A stretch of 64,000 bases of DNA from Amphibalanus amphitrite (GCF_019059575.1 NW_024881624.1:310001-374000); one strand, 5' to 3'; numbered from the stretch's first letter, positions 36,142 through 48,477 are shown. The notes: generated from the sequence alone by a model not told the origin. Made by a program: numbers and translations.

Positions 36142-37259
36142 GTATTGTCAACAGGTTCGGGCGCAACAGCAGGCATCTGAAGTTTCGGTGATTGAAACTG
36201 GTTATGTGGGTACACTGTATGCATCTGTGAGAAGGCTATGAAGGCTGGTCTGAGGTAATTTGGATGATGTTTACGCATCTCGCGCTCCGGTATCAATCCG
36301 ATACGGTGATCTGGTGCGTAGATATGCCACCGCCAATAAACTTTTATACATCGACACCCATGAGCCAAGCTTTCTGTACAGTTTGTGTGGCAGCGGCCCG
36401 ACCAAACCTTAGGTATTTTTTACACCTTCAAATTTGGTAAAAGAGCGAGAGGAGCTTTGAACAGTGATCGTATAAAAGGCGTGCCTAAAAAGCGGAGGAA
36501 AAGGTTGTTTTCAAAAATTTCGCGCGCCTTCGGCGCAGCATTTCAAGAACACTTGACCTTTTGTGACCTGGAGTATAAGGAATACACACGATGCAAAATC
36601 AATGCAGCACGACCTATACGAGGTTACGCAAAAAAAAAACTGGTGGCATGGTAAAAAACGCCTCCCAACCCCCCAACCCCCACTGAGCGATTTTTTATCT
36701 CGCGACCGTATGGCGCCCTCCTTGGGTGAGGTGGCGCCCTCCAAACCCTTGCCCCCCCCCCTTCGCGATTTTCTAAATACGCCGCTGGGGTTGCACCAAC
36801 CCCCCCCCCCCCTACATGGGCGAGGGTTAAAAATGCCTGCTACAAGTGCCTCACAGACCTTCTTTGTCGGCCAAGTAGTGAAGCATCATATTACTTATTG
36901 CAAGGGCATATAATTAAGGGCATATTATGTTACAAAGACTTCCCCTGTTAGATACCAGGCTGTTGGGAAGCAGTTGAGTGGGTTTATTTGCTCCGTCTCT
37001 TGAGCTCATCAGCTTCGTCGTTTTCCTAATAAATGCTAGGCCCTTGGTAACCCCCCTGACGGGTGCTCCCGCCTCTCGGCGTTTTCGGTTCATTGGCGTT
37101 CTGTTGTGCAGCTCGAATTTCCCTGTCTAATTGCTCTCCTCGGTCCATTTTCCAGGCCTCCGTTGGCGTTACGGGAGCGTGCTCGGTCGGCACGGGGCTG
37201 CCCCGCGGTGGGTCGGGTAGTGTTTCCCCTCTGACTCCCCCCCCCCGTTCTCCCTACAG

Positions 37260-37437
37260 AGTCGGACGGCGCCTTCTGCGGCAATAAGATCGTCGAGGAT
37301 GGCGAGGAGTGTGACTGCGGCTTCGACGACGCCGAGTGCACTGAGAGCTGCTGCTACCCGAACCAGGTGTCCGAGTCGGACCGGCGGAGCAACGCCTCGG
37401 CAGAGGGCTGCCGTCGGCGTCAGCACACCCAGTGCAG
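37260..37437 (+). CDS. kuz: kuzbanian exon G: disintegrin-like domain, first part
   Basis: Codes for AFCGNKIVEDGEECDCGFDDAE, the canonical disintegrin opening (CGNGxVExGEECDCG), then ESCCYPNQ and a hydrophilic stretch ending CRRRQHTQC. Acceptor cctacag after a C/T tract, donor GCAG|gtgcgc, entering in phase 1 and leaving in phase 2. Confidence 0.93.
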
Positions 37438-38057
37438 GTGCGCACCCGCCACCCCGCCACTGCTCCTCACGCTCCTCTAATGAGCCTAGCATCGCGCTGT
37501 TCTGTGGGCGGAGATTGTGGTGTTATGATTTGTTTTAAATAGAAGGATTAGAAGTATTTAAAGTCTGTAATCCGCTATGAGAGGTAGGTGGGCAGACGAG
37601 CCAGCGGCGAGCGCCTGGTCTGGCGTATGCTTTTTGGCCTGGTTGTCTCATTATACAGAGGCCGATAGTGCTAATACGGCGCCTCGGCGCGGTGCTGCTG
37701 CTTTCCCATTAGTGTAGGATCACCGGGATCAGGTGAAGCCACCTCGCTGATGGTTCCATAAACCCTTACTCGGCAGATTCGGGGAACCCAGTGTGGCGCG
37801 CGACAAAACTGCGCAGACTTCTCAATATTCTGGACACAATCTTTATCCTGGTCCTAAAATGTAAAACACACGCCATTATGTATTCTGAGACGCGATTAGA
37901 ATGGGCTTTCTGTAATCCCGAGTTCCGGTTGGTGTCAGAATGCTTGATAGCTTTGTCTGGGTTTGGGTTTGTTATCTGTAGGGTGGGTGTCGGCCTGTCG
38001 GCCCTTCGTCTCCCTACCCAAGTTCCCACTGACGTCATTTTGTTGTGCCGTTGACAG

Positions 38058-38232
38058 TCCGAGTGAGGGTCCGTGCTGCGACCGGCGCTGCTCGTTTGTG
38101 GCCACCTTCGAGCGGCTGCGGTGTCGCTCAGAGGACAACTGCACGTACGACTCGTACTGTGACGGCTACCGGGCCAGCTGTCCGGCGCCGCCGCCGCGAC
38201 CCGATATGACCGAGTGCAACAGCGGCACCAAG
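38058..38232 (+). CDS. kuz: kuzbanian exon H: disintegrin-like domain, second part
   Basis: Codes for SPSEGPCCDRRCSFV, then CRSEDNCTYDSYCDGYRASCPAP and MTECNSGTK, aligning with QGPCCTAQC, CREGICNGFTALCPAS and FTDCN of ADAM10. It has no RGD. Acceptor ttgacag, donor AAG|gtaaga, ends in phase 0. Confidence 0.93.
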
Positions 38233-38306
38233 GTAAGACTCGGGCAGTGGGACCGGCGGAGACGGTTCCGGCCTCTCACCGGGGCGATCCATTTGTATAA
38301 CCGGAG

Positions 38307-38382
38307 CATGCAAGTTTCATGGAGCATACTGGAAGGCGTTGCAATACATTTGCATTATTTTCGTTTGAGTGAAACTTGCATG
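38307..38382. repeat. Intronic hairpin, 13-bp stem
   Basis: CATGCAAGTTTCA (38307-38319) and its exact reverse complement (38370-38382) flank a 50-base loop, 75 bases after the exon H donor. Too short a stem for a clear pre-miRNA. Confidence 0.6.
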
Positions 38383-40111
38383 TTGTGTAATTGGGTCTGT
38401 CCGTCCGTCCGGGTCGGTTGGGAGCTCAGCTCCGGCAGCCAGTCCGCCGGGTCTCGTTCCATGAACTGTGGCTCCATCGCGGAGTGTATGGCTGCTCTAC
38501 CCGGCCGCGGCCGCCGCTGCTCGGCCCATCAGTCACGATGCGTGGCTGCCCGTCTGGTAAGGCGGCCCCGATCGGCCCACTGCGGAGGCACTCGGCACTC
38601 GACCAACGCGCCACCCGGGCTGGTGCGGGGTGACGCGGGGCTGCAGAGCTGGGCCTGCGCTCTGACTGGGCTTAGCTTTGGTTAGCACCAGTCTGTGGCC
38701 GGGCTGACCGTTGCCAGGGCTGGCCACTCCGTCGCCCGTCCAGCGCGCGGTACGGTGTGCAGCTGACATGGTCCGATTACGGCTTTAAGAGCTTTGCTGA
38801 GGGGTGTCGTGACAAGCAACTTGTCGCGAGTGGTATTCGCATCGTAACTGCCCATAAGACAAAGTTGTGTTGCGTGCTTCAGAAAGTTTGTTAATTACAC
38901 TGGCCGCAACTGCGGAGTCGACGCGAGGATTGCTTGCGAAGGGGCGTTTTCAGCTGGCTATTAAATGTAGATGTGTTTGGGCGTATGGCGTTAGCTTCGC
39001 GAATGATTTGTACATACCAAAGGATTGATAATCACGCATTTATGTAATAAGTTAATAACTGTAGTAAATATTTTAGTTTGTCGGAATCGATCGTTCAGGT
39101 CCGGTTGAAACCTTTGAAACGCTACGCTTCAGTGACATTCGCCGGCTGTTTGAAATTGGTGGTTAATATTTCATCTGGACTTATTGCATCGCTGATATTG
39201 GTGAATCTTTTCCGCTCTTACACCGACTCACCCGGATTTCGCTGATAATGTTTTATGCGACGAACCAATAGATCGCTTTTATTGACAACATATCTTCATT
39301 AGTGCGGATCCGGTGCCGCAGTTGGGGGATATTAGGTGAATTACGCGTATATTAGAGCAGCGCTTGACAAGGGCGAGTTCAACGTACCCAATTTTCTTGC
39401 TAATTTATTCAGTCCCTTGTAAACGCGAAGTTTCTTGTCGAGCTCCTTTGTGTCATACAGCCGCTATACGCTGTGCGTGATGCGTAGCTGCGTGTGCGTT
39501 TGAGTGCGCTGGGTGCGCCATTCACACTCTGGCCGATTCGTTTTCCCGGGGTCGGGGGTGTGCCTCCCTTTTCCCACTCTCTCACTCCGATAAAAGGTCG
39601 ACTCAGCGTGTCCCACAGCGCTCCGGGAGCCGTGCCATGCGCGACGGACTGGCACCGGCGCTGCCTGCGTCATGCAGCCGACGCGCCAGAGCGTACCCTG
39701 ATGGCGGTGCGTGGCTGCTCTAGTACCGGGCGGCTCTGGGACGGATCCCGCACCGGTGGGGAACTCCTTGTGACGGTGGTAATAAGGCCCGGGGAGCTCT
39801 GAGCCTTAGAGCCGCTGAAATCAGCCGTGAGTGTGCTGTTCGGATAAGACGGGCTCGTGTTTGGTCGTTGTGGTGCCCTTGCCTGGCCGGCAGCCGTAGT
39901 GAGATCCTGTATGGCCTTTATTTAATATCACACGGAGCTCTCGAGTCGGCCGGGCGCCATGCAGATTTTCCGTCGGAACTCGGCAATGTGGAATGGGGAC
40001 TCGTGGAATTACGAGCATGAAACGCGCCGGCTGCGGGAATTTCAGTTCAATAACGGCTCGGGTCACCGTTTTAATACCGCTACATCTTGCGGCAACCAAT
40101 ATACGGCTTAC
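38383..40111 (+). other. kuz: kuzbanian intron H-I, left part; nothing recognised
   Basis: No exon or element border was found. AT-richer from about 38.8 to 39.4 kb. Confidence 0.4.
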
Positions 40112-40113
40112 TA

Positions 40114-40887
40114 CAGGGTGATCGAAAAAAAGTGTCACCCCTAACTTAAAATCTACATAACTCGCGACTGGTAGGTCGGATGACTTCGCGCCAGGCAGCA
40201 TCGGAAAGAGCAGGCAATTTCTTTTCAATTGAATGTATTCATGATTGTTTTCTATTCCTAATCATGTCCCCATGGGCTCAAAAACCAGTCAATGTGCGGC
40301 TTTCACGTGAAACGAAATTCACCGAACGGGATCGGACACCGCTGAACGAGAACAATGAGTATCGTAACTCAACATGACACACACCTTAAACATTACACAT
40401 GGAGTGTATGTTGTTCACTGCAGACTGTTTCTCAGCTGACCTTATACTCGTTTCTCAGCTGACCTTAGACAAGGAAGACCTTATCAGATCTTCCTTGCAA
40501 ACATGCGGCCTCATTATTCACAAATTCGCCGGTAACTAACGAAACATTGCGACAACCTGCACTACCGGATTATCAATTTTATGCAGCGGTAATCATGGAA
40601 CAGTTAAGAAAAATGCTCACGTGAGCTGTCACGTGGGCTGTCAGATCAAAAACTCGATCAAAAGTACAAATTTGCACAACCAAACTTTTGAACACGCCAA
40701 ATTGCGTCCTTAACATACTTTTTGAATAGCTACATCTTCGTTTGCGGCATAAACCATGCATATTTACATCCATTCGAAAGGAAATTGTATGCTCTTTCCA
40801 ATGCTGCCTGGCGCAAAGTCGTACGACCAACCAATCGCGAGTTATATGACTTTTAAATTAGGGTGACACTTTTTTTCGATCACCCTG
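40114..40887. mobile_element. Tc1/mariner-type MITE, 774 bp, long inverted repeats
   Basis: Both ends read CAGGGTGATCGAAAAAAAGT inward, flanked by TA on each side (40112-40113 and 40888-40889). Similarity between the ends continues imperfectly inward for about 150-170 bp, through 'ctcgcgactggt...' to 'gctgcctggcgc...gctctttcc'. No transposase motif is visible in the central region. A small internal duplication 'ctcagctgaccttaga/tact' occurs near 40430-40470. Confidence 0.88.
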
Positions 40888-43800
40888 TAGAACTTGGGGT
40901 AGAGCATTTCGGATACCATGTGGCAGCCGCTCGTTATTTCGGAGCTGTTTGAGCACTCGCTGGTCAGACTCTCGCATAATCGGCGCCTCTGCTAAACGGG
41001 CGGTGGGTGGTGGGGTGGGCCCGTGACTTTACTGATGCCGGCGCGCCAGCCCGTGAGTTTGGAAAAGCCACAGAATGACCTCCTGCCCTTATCGAACCTC
41101 AACCAACTGCAGGTGCTTGTTTTTCTTCCTTGTTTTCCTCCCACAGCTCCCCAGAAGCATTATTCGTTGGCTTCGTTGGGCAGTTTTTGTATTCCGTCTC
41201 GCGAGTTTGCCCGCTTATCTGGGAATCCCAATGGTGTCTGGTCTCGGTTGGCACATCACTCGCTTATCCCGCTGGCTGTGACGCCCAACGTGCCTAGCGT
41301 GCGCCAGTGACCGCCGTGTTCAATCTGCCCGGCCTGCCGAAGTTCCCTGTATTCCGCTGTGCCCTACCTGTAGGAGCAGTCAGTGTGCACTGGAATCAGT
41401 CGGTTAGTGTTGATCGTCCTACCGCCCGCCGCGGCCACCGACCGACCGTGTTTGCCTGGCGAAATGAGATGAGCCGGTGTTGAGCAAAGGGACTGGGGTT
41501 ACGGGGACTACCGGACATTGTCAATGTGCGAACCAGTGGGTATTTCAGGCACCGCAATAACTCTTTAGCCTTTCGCGGTGTTTGGAGGAAACCGCCCGTG
41601 AGCCTGATTCAGCAACTAGAGTCCCGTCGCGATCTCAACAGCAGGTGTCAGCTTCGAACGATTATCGGTTTGGTCCGTTAGGAATGAGGACGATCATTTA
41701 CTATTCATTTACTAGGCTACAGTGGGATCTGGTAGTAGTGAATGGTTTGCCTCTAGGAGCATTGAGTAGCATTGAGTAGCATTGAGATGCATGTAGTTCT
41801 ATATGTCATAATGAAAGGGTTTGCGGAATTCATTGTCTGACGTGATTACTTCGCAGGGAGTTTGACATCCTTATTATGGTTATCGTCAAACTTTCTGCAT
41901 GCGGGCCTGATGTGGCACTAATGTCTAACGGCCCCTCCCTCCCACGCGGTCTTCTCCTTGATTCATTTACCTTGGTTGAGTCCATTTTTTATTAGTTCAT
42001 GAATGTGACTTGTTGTTATTCTTGCGGAACTTGAGGCATACTGGCAACTAGCCAGCTCAGCTCGGACTCTAGCCGCAGAATCCAGACTTCAAAATGCTGC
42101 TGCGGAACTCGATAATTGGCTTACCCGACTGACAACTCGATGTAAAGTTTGTTCCGGTCTAATCGGACTAAATCGATGATATTCACTGAGTTTATTGGCA
42201 GCACTGGCTGGCATAGATCCAGGGCCGCGGCTCTCACGACCTTTTCTGAAATTGTCTGAATCTGCTTTGCTGTACAATGTCAGCTGTCCAATTTTCTAAC
42301 TGCCAGAAAGAAGCATTGCGAGCACCTTTAAACTTCCTTAACTTTGCTGAATGTTATTGCGGCCTCACGGTCAGAGAACAAACAAGCTACCGATCTCAAT
42401 TTCTGTCGCGTCCCATCCCAATTTTCTGGACATGACGGCGGCGGATGGGTCTTGAAAACAGTGAAATGTTGTGATCGATGGAAGTCGCGCAGCGGGCTGC
42501 GCTAGCCTCTCTGATCTGTCCGGTTTCCCGCGGTGATTGTTTCACAAGCCACTGCTTCCGTCGCTCGACTTCTCTGTCCGTGGTCGGATATTCGTGGCCA
42601 AATATAGAGCCTGCTCCGGCCGACCCTGTCTCGCCAGACGGATTGGCGTCGCTCTGTGCCCTGAATGGCGGTGCTAATGTGTATGTGCTCACCACTCTCA
42701 CATACGCCGGGCTGGGAGGTGAGAGGTCATGCGGCAGAGGGTGAGATCTCACACCGCCAAAACAGCAGTTGAACACACTCACACTGCCCGCTAGCCCTTA
42801 GGAATATTAATTTTGTCCGGTTCTGTACCTGAATGAGATTTCAGTTTGCACGTGTGTTATCATCCTGCACATCAACAACAGGCTGCTGTTTTGAGCTCAA
42901 GCCCAGCCCAGTGGCGCTGGCTACACGGCGAACACTTATCGCTTTTTGCGTTTGTCTGGATCGACAATTTCCGTCTTTTATTGAGTTGTGAGAAATCAGT
43001 GAGCCGAACGAGACAGCGATAAGATAAAGTCAAATCGAAAGGAGACTAAGAATTCATCCAAGCGGAAACGCGAAAAGTCTTTCTTGTTAAGTGGTGAAAG
43101 GGTTGCGCTTTTCAATTCGTTCCATTCAATACTTTTGATGAAGCAAGCTGGGAAGCAAAACAGTGGCAATATACCACTAATTCCTCTGAATTTCCTAATA
43201 CACGGCCGTGTATATAGACTGGATGTACTTTCGAAAATACAGATACAGATACAGACACTAGAAATATATATAACAAGAAAAGGTAATGGATTTATCCGCA
43301 GTGTGGTTCATTTATACCTCGTTTTTTCCGACTCGCTGTTCTATTTCCGTCTTCACGAGACTCATCTTTTGGCTCGGGTGGTGTGAGGGTGGCTATTCTT
43401 ACGCGGGCGATACCGAGGGAGGATTTCCGCTGCCCAGCTCGTCTTTCAGCCGTGCCATCCTTCCAGTAAATGCCGGATGCATATGCGACCTCTCCGTTCG
43501 GTTCTTGTAAGGTTTGATAACATCTTGTGCGCCATTGGCGCCTTCTTAGAAAACACTTAATGTAGCTAAAAAATGTTGACTTCTGCAACCCAGCTGTTGG
43601 GGTCATTTATGTAGGGACTCTTCAAACTGATAAGCATCATGGATTGAATTAATTACCACTACAAACATATTGGTAGTTAGATCCAGTGTAGGTATCGCAT
43701 CCAGCCAAATTGAACTGCCCTCTCTTTCCGTAATACACGCCTCATAAGCCACCCTTCAGGACCCCGGTGGCCAGTGTGTTGTTTGACGAACGTCGGCGCG

Positions 43801-44639
43801 GTATGAGGCCAACAGACGCGCTTTTCATCACAGCGGGTCGTTACAGTTGTTTTTCGCGGCCGGCCGTCACGCCGTCCATCATGGGGCGTTTATGATCCAC
43901 GGTTAAACAGAAAATGTGCGCCGGTCCTCCAATATTGCGTTCAGCGCCCAGCTGAGCCTCGTGAGGCGCGTAAAAACAATGATGCTGAAAGGCGTCCTAA
44001 TATATGGTTTTATGGTGATGCTTTGATGTGGCCGCATGTCCAGTGCAGGGTTAATAGTTGTAGTCATTTGGGTATTTGCGAAGATTTAACGAATAGCATA
44101 ACTCATATATTGCAATGTGATAATGCTCGTACATGCCTACAATATCACGAGCCTTCAGTGGCACAAATAATCTTCGTCACGCCGCCTCATAGTGTGCAGT
44201 TTTACAGTGATACAAATAGCGTCATGCCGAAACGTGTTCACCGATCAGATTGCCTTTTTCGTAGTTGCGAATATCGATAGAATCCGAGTGTGGTGGGAAT
44301 GGGTTATTCGTAGTTTCATTTGCCTCTCGTTATTAATCGCAGTCGAACGCTTCTGGCTGGATCCGCCGATGCACGGCGCCGCTTATCTAGTTGTGCTTAT
44401 GACGGAACTGCGTTGTTGCGTTACGCAGCTGTTGGCCGTCATCATCAGTCCTGACAATCCGAGTGTGAACCAATGGTAGCGGAATCTGCTCTGCATATCT
44501 TCAGCTACATAGACCGGCGACTTTAGCCAGCGCCATGGGAGGGAGGGTCAGGATTCGGGAGTTTCGGAGGAGGGAGATGAGATGTCAGGAATCTCTGCTC
44601 GACACACACCTCCCCCGCCCATCTCAGCGACCAGAGCAT

Positions 44640-45050
44640 GGGTCACGGGTCACGGCTCATCCAGCCCACACCGAATATAAATAATCCAGTCTCGCTCCCG
44701 GCTGGAGTGATAGCACGGGTCGCGTTTCACCCGGCCTGGAGATAGCACGAGTCGCGGCTCACCCGGCCTGGGGATGGCACGGGTCGCGTTTCATCCCGCC
44801 TTCTCCCGAACGGGGGATGGCACGGGTCGCGGCTCACCCGGCCTGGGGATGGCGCGGGTCGCGTTTCATCCCGCGCTCTCCCGGCCTGGAGATGGCACGG
44901 GTCACGGCTCATCCAGCCCACACTGAATATAAATTATCCAGTCTCGCTCCCGGCTGGAGTGATAGCACGGGTCGCGGCTCACCCGGCCTGGGGATGGCAC
45001 GGGTCACGTTTCAGCCCCGGTTGCGGGTCGCGGCCGGGATGTGACACGGG
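44640..45050. repeat. Composite minisatellite with a duplicated block
   Basis: Many copies of 'cacgggtcgcggctcacccggcctggggatgg'-type units of about 32-50 bp. A longer block containing 'cgaatataaataatccagtc' and 'tctcgctcccggctggagtgatagcacgg' occurs twice, near 44650-44735 and 44905-44990, showing that a roughly 250-bp segment of the array was itself duplicated. Confidence 0.8.
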
Positions 45051-45814
45051 TCGGGCCTCGTGACGTCACCTCTCGTCGGCCACCACCTATTCCCCATCGG
45101 CTGCCCGCTGATTACACGGCGGCCAGATACAGACGGGATCCGGCCGTAGTGCAACGTCTCCGACAAAATTCCCGGCAGAGGACGCGTCGCCTCATTATTA
45201 GTTTCGTTTCATTTGTGGCCTTTTTTGCTTTTGGATATAAGTGTGTCAGTTATGGTTGAAGTGGTCTATACTGCCGTCCACGCGCGCTTCGATAAAGCCA
45301 ATGTTGAAATAATAACACTTTTTTTCGTTGTACTGAGGGGGGATATCACTACTTTGCTTCGCCATAGGTCCAGTACTGATGTCGTCGGTTTCGATCCCGG
45401 TGACGTCAGTGCTGTCTACATCCGGGAACTTATTGCACTTGGTTCTCATTAGAGGTGGCCATATTGTTTTGTCTCGTGACGACACATTTGCGTCATCGGG
45501 ATCGAAACTGGCTGTAAACAAATCGCTCAGTGTCGCTACCTACTATATATGGCCTTGGTACTGAGCTTGGTGAGGTGATGGTAACGGAAATGCGGCTAGT
45601 GATCCTCGAGTGCAGTCAGTTCAAGGAAACCCGCTCATTACGAGCTGGCGCCGCGCAGGTCGCTGACGTCTCGACCCCTCGATGTAACGGATACGGAGCT
45701 GTGACGGTCACAGCCGATGGTCGGAGCCGATAGTCGTCGAAGCCGCCGAGGTCGGTCCGTCGGTGACGCTGTCGATCAGCGCTGACAGGGGACGGTTGGC
45801 GGCCTCTCAGGTTA

Positions 45815-45895
45815 CGCGCTCCGTGCCATCCGCTCGTCATTACGCGCTCCGTGCCGTTCGCTCGTCATTACGCGCTCGGTGCCGTCCGCTCGGTC
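45815..45895. repeat. 28-bp tandem repeat, three copies
   Basis: Unit 'cgctccgtgcc(g)tccgctcg' plus 'tcattacg', repeated three times with few changes. Non-coding. Confidence 0.75.
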
Positions 45896-46048
45896 AGCCC
45901 TCCCACCGTCAAACGTCTGTGAGTGCTGGCGGTAGCGGCGGTTCCACTCTGCACATTTAGTCAGGCTGAGATAAAGGCGAGGCTGTCAGAGGTGGGGAGA
46001 GATGAGTGGTCTCAGCTCGTCCGAGTTATCCACAAGAGTGGTGATATA

Positions 46049-47338
46049 CGAGGGGGTATCGAAAAGTTCTGATCATCACATAGAAGATATAGACCGATTT
46101 TGATGATTTTTGGTTGGTATTATATTTGGTTCTTAAGAACAATGTTCCCGCAAAGAAAATCCTGAGAAGTGGTTTTATCTTATGTAGGAGAGACTTAGAA
46201 GTAAAAAAGATGAGTATTGGGCCCATTGGGGACCGAACCGTCATCCAAGTAATGTATTTGAAACGGTATCAGACTGAGAAAATACATCAAGAACGTGAAA
46301 TTAGTTTATGGCGAGGGAAGCCCATCTCATGCACTTACCGAAATGAAGAAATAATTTTCAACTTGGTTGCATGGCCCTTGCAGGAGAGTCAAGAAGTGAG
46401 TGACTACCAGTGACTGACAAGGTGATGACTGTGAAGGAAGTGGAGGATCTCACCCTTACAGATCGTCGGGTGACCTTTCATATGATTGTGCAACAGAAAG
46501 GTTTCAATGCTGGCAGCGCCTGAAAATATTATCAGCGAAGAACTGCAGACGATAAAGGAGTCAGCCTGCTTAGAAGTTCGTGTGTCTACTTTGTTCAAGA
46601 GAAAAATGCGTCTTGGCCTTTCGAAATGAAAACTAGGCCTTTTTTAGGAAATTGAAGACATCTTCGATCATTTGATGACTTGTGACGAATGCTGGATCTA
46701 TGTGTATGATCCAGAGACAAAAAGATGATCAAGAAGTTTAAGCACGGCACATCTGTCCTTCTCAAAAGGTGAAGATGCAGAAGCCGATATGGAAGGTCAA
46801 TGCTATCAGTGTTCTGGATCTGGCGTAGGATAGTCATTACCGACTGTCTTGATGATGGTCGGATATTGATAAGCAAGCACTACTGCACACTTTTGAAGAC
46901 GTTTTGAGATGGCCTTAAGCAGAATCGCCGCAAAAAAGCCCAAGAAAGATGTTTTATCCGCACTGACAGCGCCCCCGCCCAGTCGTCCTGAGCTGCGATT
47001 GAAGAAACAACATGTGATGTGGACATTAAATCCTACCGCATCTAAGAAATTCACCTGACCGGGTATTAACTGACTCTTGATTGTTGCGGGAGATGAAGAA
47101 TCCACAGTATGGCCGGTGATTTAAGGACAGAAATGACGTCATTGATCAGGCGGAGCAGTGATTTACGGGACAGTGCGAGGGTCCTACAATGACCGCCTGA
47201 GGCAGCTCAAGAAACGATGCAATAAGTTTGCGGTCGTGTGTGGTGACTAGTGAAGGAGCAATGAACATCATGTAAAAAAATCAAATTTCTATCACATCTA
47301 ATTCATGGTGATGATCAGAACTTTTCGATACCCCCTCG
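46049..47338 (+). mobile_element. mariner-like element, 1290 bp, perfect 31-bp inverted repeats
   Basis: The ends begin CGAGGGGGTATCGAAAAGTT and match perfectly over 31 bases in inverse orientation. TA duplications flank both ends (46047-46048 and 47339-47340). Size and ends are those of a full-length mariner. The transposase remnant lies on the plus strand. Perfect ends with a decayed gene could mean recent cross-mobilisation of a defective copy. Confidence 0.95.
46160..47255 (+). pseudogene. Broken mariner transposase
   Basis: Recognisable pieces lie in different frames: EDLTLTDRRVTFHM near 46442 (helix-turn-helix region, DRRITIRE-like), TCDECWIYVYDPETK near 46678-46722 (first catalytic Asp block, GDETWIYQYDPETK-like), IRTDSAPAQ near 46955-46982 (second Asp block, DNAPxH-like) and RLRQLKKRCNKFAVVCGD near 47195-47247 (C-terminal block). 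Frameshifts and stop codons separate them, and the third catalytic block is not readable. Non-functional. Confidence 0.85.
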
Positions 47339-48056
47339 TACCCATGCAATATGTTTCTGAAGAAAACCAGTGTTGCCCGGTTACTATAAGACACGCTCTC
47401 ATTCTTTTCTCTATGAGCAGTCTTTCACCATGAATGCTGGGTCGGAGTCACACCTCGGACTGCCTTGTGACCTGGTCGTGTAAGCGCACAGCGTGCTGCC
47501 GACAGGAATGTCTCATATGTTCGTCTGTTGACGCCTGGCTGCAGCTGGTTTGCCGGGAATTGTGTGCTGGCCAGCACGTGCCCACCGCGTGGCACTGTCG
47601 CACATACTACATGCACATCCATCAGCTACCCAGCGGGGTGTGCCGACCCGTCACACAACGGAGGTGCCTGTCTAATTGTCCCACTTCTACTCTTACGATG
47701 GTGCCCAGTTGTCAGTGTTTTTATGTCTGACTAGCAACTCCATTTTCGATGGATACCTGACCTGGCTTGCGGCTATACGCAACACCGTGACTTTCCATCC
47801 CTCTCATCATCAACCAGAGGCTAGGTGTCAGCTGCCTGTCCGTGTCCCTTGAGTTGGCCATTGCTAACGCTGCTCTATCTTGGGTTCTTACGTCAACGTG
47901 TGTTCTGCCGTGTCCCCTAAACTGCCAGTGCGACAGGCTCTGGGTGCATCTATGTCCCCCGTGTCCTAAGATGCATGTCCGGCTGTCTCCCGTCCCGCTG
48001 TGTGCCAAAGGCGCGTGTCCGGCGGCCGCTGACGCTCTGCCCCGCCCCATACACAG

Positions 48057-48275
48057 GTGTGTCTCTCCGGCGAGTGCACGGGCTCCATCTGTCTGAAGCA
48101 CGGCCTCAAGGAGTGTTTCCTGACGTCCGATGTGATCGAGGACCGCGGCAAGCTGTGCGAGGTGGCCTGTCAGCGAGGCGACAACACCAGCACGTGTCGC
48201 AGCAGCAGTGAGCTCGGTCTCGGCGGCGGACAGGGCATCTACATGACGGCCGGCGCCGCCTGCGACAACTTCCAG
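48057..48275 (+). CDS. kuz: kuzbanian exon I: Cys-rich domain
   Basis: Codes for VCLSGECTGSICLKHGLKEC, matching the [20 protein letters not shown] block of ADAM10, then KLCEVACQRGDNTSTC and AACDNFQ. Acceptor acacag, donor CAG|gtgagg, phase 0 on both sides. The preceding 9.8-kb intron contains the mariner and the 774-bp MITE. Confidence 0.95.
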
Positions 48276-48330
48276 GTGAGGGAGAGGGAGAGAGGGAGGG
48301 GAAGGGAGAGACAGAGACAGAGACAGAGAT
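48276..48330. repeat. Purine (GA-rich) tract at the exon I donor
   Basis: A GAG/GAGA-rich run begins directly at the donor site (CAG|gtgaggga...) and continues as 'agagacagagacagagac'. Confidence 0.7.
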
Positions 48331-48477
48331 GAAAGGAGGAGAGAGAGCTGATGAATGTCTGCTGGCTCGGATCATAAAAACGAACTCCACTCTTGCTCAT
48401 GTGTTTTCCAGTTTAAGAAAATCAGTTTTGCTTGCATTTTTTTGTGTCATTTAGGTTTGAGTTGCTCAAACTTTCAC

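Larger units (their letters stand above)
34813..36787 (+). mobile_element. hAT element, 1975 bp, with 8-bp target duplication
   Basis: Ends are CAGGGGCGTA on the left and, inverted on the right, CAGCGGCGTA. Both flanks carry GGGTTGCA (34805-34812 and 36788-36795). The subterminal regions are GGCGCCCTCC-rich and form hairpins such as 34868-34915. Most of the interior is a minisatellite (35140-35910) followed by a transposase C-terminal remnant. The target duplication falls inside the poly-G/C end of the TTAA-bounded repeat, fixing the order of insertion. Confidence 0.88.
33925..36826. mobile_element. TTAA-bounded repeat carrying a nested hAT element
   Basis: Both ends read TTAA|CCCTCGCCC inward (TTAA at 33921-33924 and 36827-36830), followed on each side by a poly-G/C tract and GGTG(C)AACCCC-like sequence in inverse orientation. 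TTAA targets and CCC-starting ends are typical of piggyBac-type elements, and Kolobok elements also use TTAA. No transposase for this outer element is visible, so it is a non-autonomous or decayed copy. Its left arm is rich in AGGTCA half-sites. The hAT copy inside it is younger. Confidence 0.55.

Noticed and set aside
38307..38382. Possible pre-miRNA hairpin
   Set aside because: Only a 13-bp stem with a 50-base loop; pairing does not extend.
47434..47734. Cysteine-rich frames near the mariner (for example CSWFAGNCVLASTCPP)
   Set aside because: The Cys spacing faintly recalls small secreted domains, but the two overlapping frames are both Cys-rich, no clean exon borders or start were found, and no family could be named.
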